11,260 bases of DNA from Rhizobacter sp. (GTDB taxonomy: Bacteria > Pseudomonadota > Gammaproteobacteria > Burkholderiales > Burkholderiaceae_C), in contig JANXVK010000136.1 of assembly GCA_025351675.1 (NCBI GenBank), positions 1-11,260 of the forward strand, in the 5' to 3' direction. A model generated the notes under the pieces. That model did no database searches. It saw nothing but the letters and a program-made list of their open reading frames with translations, and was not told where the DNA came from. A program made the translations under genes and the position numbers. Positions 8,640-11,260 of this stretch are shown piece after piece; position 1 is the first letter of the stretch, and every line of letters begins with the position of its first letter.

Positions 8640-11260
8640 ATGCTGCTTCCCCGCCTTGCCGACGCTGAACTGCCCGAATCCGCGGCGCGGATGATCGGCC
8701 GCTTCTTCTTCGGGACCAATGCGGCGGCCGGGCTGGCGAGCGCGGTGCTCATGTCGGTCTTGCCGCCGGGTCTGCCGCCGTCGCTGCGCCTGACGCTGGT
8801 CGCCAGCGTCGGTGTGTTCGCGCTGCTGTGCGCGCTCGCGGCGCGCCTGAGCGCCAGCCCGCGCTTCCCGATGAACACGGCGCTGGTCACGGTCGCGATC
8901 GCCGCGATCGGGCTGACCGGACTGGTCAGCGTGCTGCTCGGCGAAGGTCTGCGCAGCCCGCCGCTGGCATTCTGTGGGCTGATCGTCTGCGTCGTCGGCG
9001 CGATCACCGGTGTGCGCTCCGGCCTCGCGCTCGGCGCGGTCGCGATATTCGGAATGGGCGCGCTGGCCTGGGCCGAGAGCACCGGCCGGATCAAAGGTTT
9101 GGCCGCGCCGACGCCGCTGGCCATGGTGTTGCTGTACCAGTGGCTGGTCGTGGTCTGCGGCGTGGTCGGCGGCAGCCTGATTTCGCGTGTGCTCGACCAC
9201 TACCTCCACGCCGCGGCCGAACGCGAGCAGCGCTTTCGCGGGTTGCTGCGCATCGCCGTCGATTGGCACTGGGAGCAGGACGAGCGCTTCCGTTTCACCC
9301 ACATGTCCGACGCGGGCACCGAGGTCGCGGGGCCCGCGCGCGGCGACCGCACGCCGCGCCGCCCCTGGGAGATCGCCGACATGGGCCTGAGCGAGGACGA
9401 ACTCGACGCGCACCGCGCCGACCTCGAGTCGCACCGCCCGTTCAACGGCGTGCTGGCGCGGCGCCGCGATCCGGCAGGGCGATGGCGCACGGTCAGCCTC
9501 AGCGGCGAACCGCAGTTCGACGCGAACGGCGTCTTCAGCGGCTACTGGGGCGTGGCCCGCGACGTCACCGACGAGGTGCTTGCGCAACGCGCCGTCGCCG
9601 CCAGCGAAACGCGCTACCGCGAGCTGTTCACACGCTCGCCGTCGCCGCTGTTCCTGCACCGACGCGGCATGGTGTTCGACGCCAACGAGGCGGCGGCGCG
9701 GCTGTTCGGCTTCGCCAATGCGGCGGCGATGAACGGGCTCGACATCGCCACGCTGTTCCCGTTCGGGCCGACACGCGACCGCGCCGTCGATCGCATGGGC
9801 CGGCTCGACGCGATGGCCGTCGGCGAAGGCCTGCCCGTCACCGACTTCCAGCTGCAAGCGGTCGACGGACGCCCGCTCAGCGTGCAGGCCACCGCGGTGC
9901 GGGTCGAGACCGCCAGCGGCCCGGCGAACCTGTCGATCTTCTTCGACATCACCGCGCGCAAGGCGGTTGAGGGCGCGCTGCGACGCTCGGAGGCGATGCT
10001 CTCGCACCTGTTCGCGACCAGCCCCGACTGCATCACGCTGACCGAAATGGCGACCGGCCGCTACGCGATGGTGAACGCGGCGTTCACACGCCTGACGGGC
10101 TACGGCCCCGACGAAGTCATCGGTCGCAGCGCGCTTGAACTCGGCCTGTGGCACGACCCCGACACGCCGCAACGCCTGCTCGCCGCGCTCGAACGTGACG
10201 GCAAGGTCGTCGACATGCCGGCCGAGTTCATCACGCGCCGCGGCGAGCGCGTGTCGACCCTGCTCTCGGCCGGGCGCTTCGTGATGGACCAGCGCGACTA
10301 CTTGGTGCTGAACACCCGCGACGTGACCGAGAGCGAGCGCACGCGCTTGCAGCACACGGCGATCCTTGAGCGCGCGTCGATCGGCATCGCGTTTACGCGC
10401 GAGGGCCGCTTCGTCGATGCGAACCCGTTCTTTGAACGCATGTTCGGCTGGGGGCCGGGCGAGCTGCCGGGCGAGCCGGGCTCGGTGATCTGGCCCAGCG
10501 CCGACGACCACCGCGAGATCGGCGAACTCGCCGGGCCGATGCTCTCAGCCGGCCGGCCGTTCGAGATCGAGCGCCGCATGCGCCGCAAGGACGGCAGCAG
10601 CTTCTGGAGCCGCCTGCTCGCGCAGGTGGTCGACCGCAACGAGCCGCGCCGCAGCGGCACGATCTGGATCGCCGAGGACGTGACCGAGCGCCGCCGCCTC
10701 GACGATGCGCTCGCCGCCGCGCGCGACGCGGCCGAGGCGGCGAGCCGCGCGAAGAGCGCGTTCCTCGCCAATACCAGCCACGAGATCCGCACGCCGCTGA
10801 ACGGCCTGCTCGGCTTGGCACGGCTGGCGATGCAACCCGACCTGCCGCACGAGCGCCGCCAGCAGTACCTCGCGCAGATTCTCGACAGCGCGCAGGGGCT
10901 GGCGGGCATCATGTCCGACATCCTCGACGTCTCGAAGATCGAGGCCGGCAAGTTCGCGCTCGAAGACACCGCCTTCGACTTGCACGAAGCGCTCACGTCA
11001 GTGCACCACGCCTACGAGTCGCTGGCCGAGGTCAAGGGTCTGGCGCTGCGGCTCGCGATCGACGCGCGCCTGCCGACGACCGTGCGCGGCGACCCGGTGC
11101 GCTTGCGCCAGATCCTGTCCAACTTCATCACCAACGCGCTCAAGTTCACCGAGCGCGGTCACGTGCGCATCGACGCCACGCGCACCGACGCGGGCGAGCT
11201 GCGGCTGGCCGTCTCCGACACCGGGCCGGGCGTCCCGGCGGAAACGCAGGCACGCCTGTT
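8640..11260 (+). CDS. Membrane multi-PAS sensor histidine kinase, 3' end outside window
   Basis: This frame is open from ATG 8640 to the right edge: 873 residues, incomplete. Residues about 18-186 hold roughly six membrane segments. Four PAS-like units follow: about 199-312 (starting RFRGLLRIAVDWHWEQD), 323-440, 450-565 and 570-685, each closing with a D(I/V)T motif or similar. After a short helix comes HisKA with SHEIRTPLNG, the phospho-accepting histidine being residue 714. The HATPase domain begins with the N-box NFITNALKF (828-836) and G1 box DTGPGVP (860-866) before the sequence ends. The protein should autophosphorylate in response to a signal sensed by the membrane or PAS region. SHEIRTPLNG-type kinases of this build are often hybrids with receiver and Hpt domains, but that part is not visible. 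No clear ribosome binding site; an alternative start is ATG 8691 (residue 18). Signal and partner unknown. Confidence 0.93.
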   Translation, partial: MLLPRLADAELPESAARMIGRFFFGTNAAAGLASAVLMSVLPPGLPPSLRLTLVASVGVFALLCALAARLSASPRFPMNTALVTVAIAAIGLTGLVSVLLGEGLRSPPLAFCGLIVCVVGAITGVRSGLALGAVAIFGMGALAWAESTGRIKGLAAPTPLAMVLLYQWLVVVCGVVGGSLISRVLDHYLHAAAEREQRFRGLLRIAVDWHWEQDERFRFTHMSDAGTEVAGPARGDRTPRRPWEIADMGLSEDELDAHRADLESHRPFNGVLARRRDPAGRWRTVSLSGEPQFDANGVFSGYWGVARDVTDEVLAQRAVAASETRYRELFTRSPSPLFLHRRGMVFDANEAAARLFGFANAAAMNGLDIATLFPFGPTRDRAVDRMGRLDAMAVGEGLPVTDFQLQAVDGRPLSVQATAVRVETASGPANLSIFFDITARKAVEGALRRSEAMLSHLFATSPDCITLTEMATGRYAMVNAAFTRLTGYGPDEVIGRSALELGLWHDPDTPQRLLAALERDGKVVDMPAEFITRRGERVSTLLSAGRFVMDQRDYLVLNTRDVTESERTRLQHTAILERASIGIAFTREGRFVDANPFFERMFGWGPGELPGEPGSVIWPSADDHREIGELAGPMLSAGRPFEIERRMRRKDGSSFWSRLLAQVVDRNEPRRSGTIWIAEDVTERRRLDDALAAARDAAEAASRAKSAFLANTSHEIRTPLNGLLGLARLAMQPDLPHERRQQYLAQILDSAQGLAGIMSDILDVSKIEAGKFALEDTAFDLHEALTSVHHAYESLAEVKGLALRLAIDARLPTTVRGDPVRLRQILSNFITNALKFTERGHVRIDATRTDAGELRLAVSDTGPGVPAETQARL

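Noticed and set aside
8496..10511. Long minus-strand open frame of 671 codons opposite the kinase gene
   Set aside because: It is antisense to clear membrane, PAS and kinase sequence on the plus strand. Its product is Arg/Gln/His/Asp-rich low-complexity sequence typical of shadow frames in high-GC coding DNA.

Overview
The window is GC-rich chromosomal DNA from a Gram-negative proteobacterium, most likely a betaproteobacterium of the Burkholderiales. This rests on very high G/C at third codon positions, a PurB close in length and sequence to the gammaproteobacterial enzyme, a long 'subfamily 2' PyrF, and a signal peptide without lipobox on a transporter binding protein. The genus is inference; no rRNA or other phylogenetic marker is present.

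Layout, left to right. Bases 1-126 (+) encode the last 41 residues of what looks like an IS4-family (DDE_Tnp_1 type) transposase. They are followed by about 260 bp of lower-GC DNA with no gene I can support. From 389 to 4996 a tightly packed minus-strand operon encodes a complete BMP-family nucleoside ABC importer, in transcription order: periplasmic binding protein, double-domain ATPase, permease 1, permease 2. Its gaps are 7 bp, then two 11-bp overlaps. It is transcribed away from a 172-bp divergent intergenic region (4997-5168). On the other side lie purB (adenylosuccinate lyase) and, 7 bp later, pyrF (orotidine-5'-phosphate decarboxylase). Nucleoside salvage uptake is therefore back-to-back with one purine and one pyrimidine biosynthetic enzyme.

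The pyrF 3' end overlaps by 20 bp the 3' end of a convergent minus-strand gene (7361-8344). That gene encodes a 327-residue, alanine/glycine-rich, probably DUF937 protein with a second, uncharacterised C-terminal region. A 295-bp divergent intergenic region (8345-8639) carries two notable inverted repeats. Then a large membrane sensor histidine kinase (six predicted membrane segments, four PAS domains, HisKA, start of HATPase) starts at 8640 and runs off the right edge.

Most of the window is ordinary core metabolism and transport. I did not find a convincing new multi-gene system. The items most worth checking are the DUF937 gene with its leader hairpin and upstream dyad, the tail-to-tail overlap with pyrF, the IS remnant beside the transporter operon, and the salvage/biosynthesis divergent arrangement.
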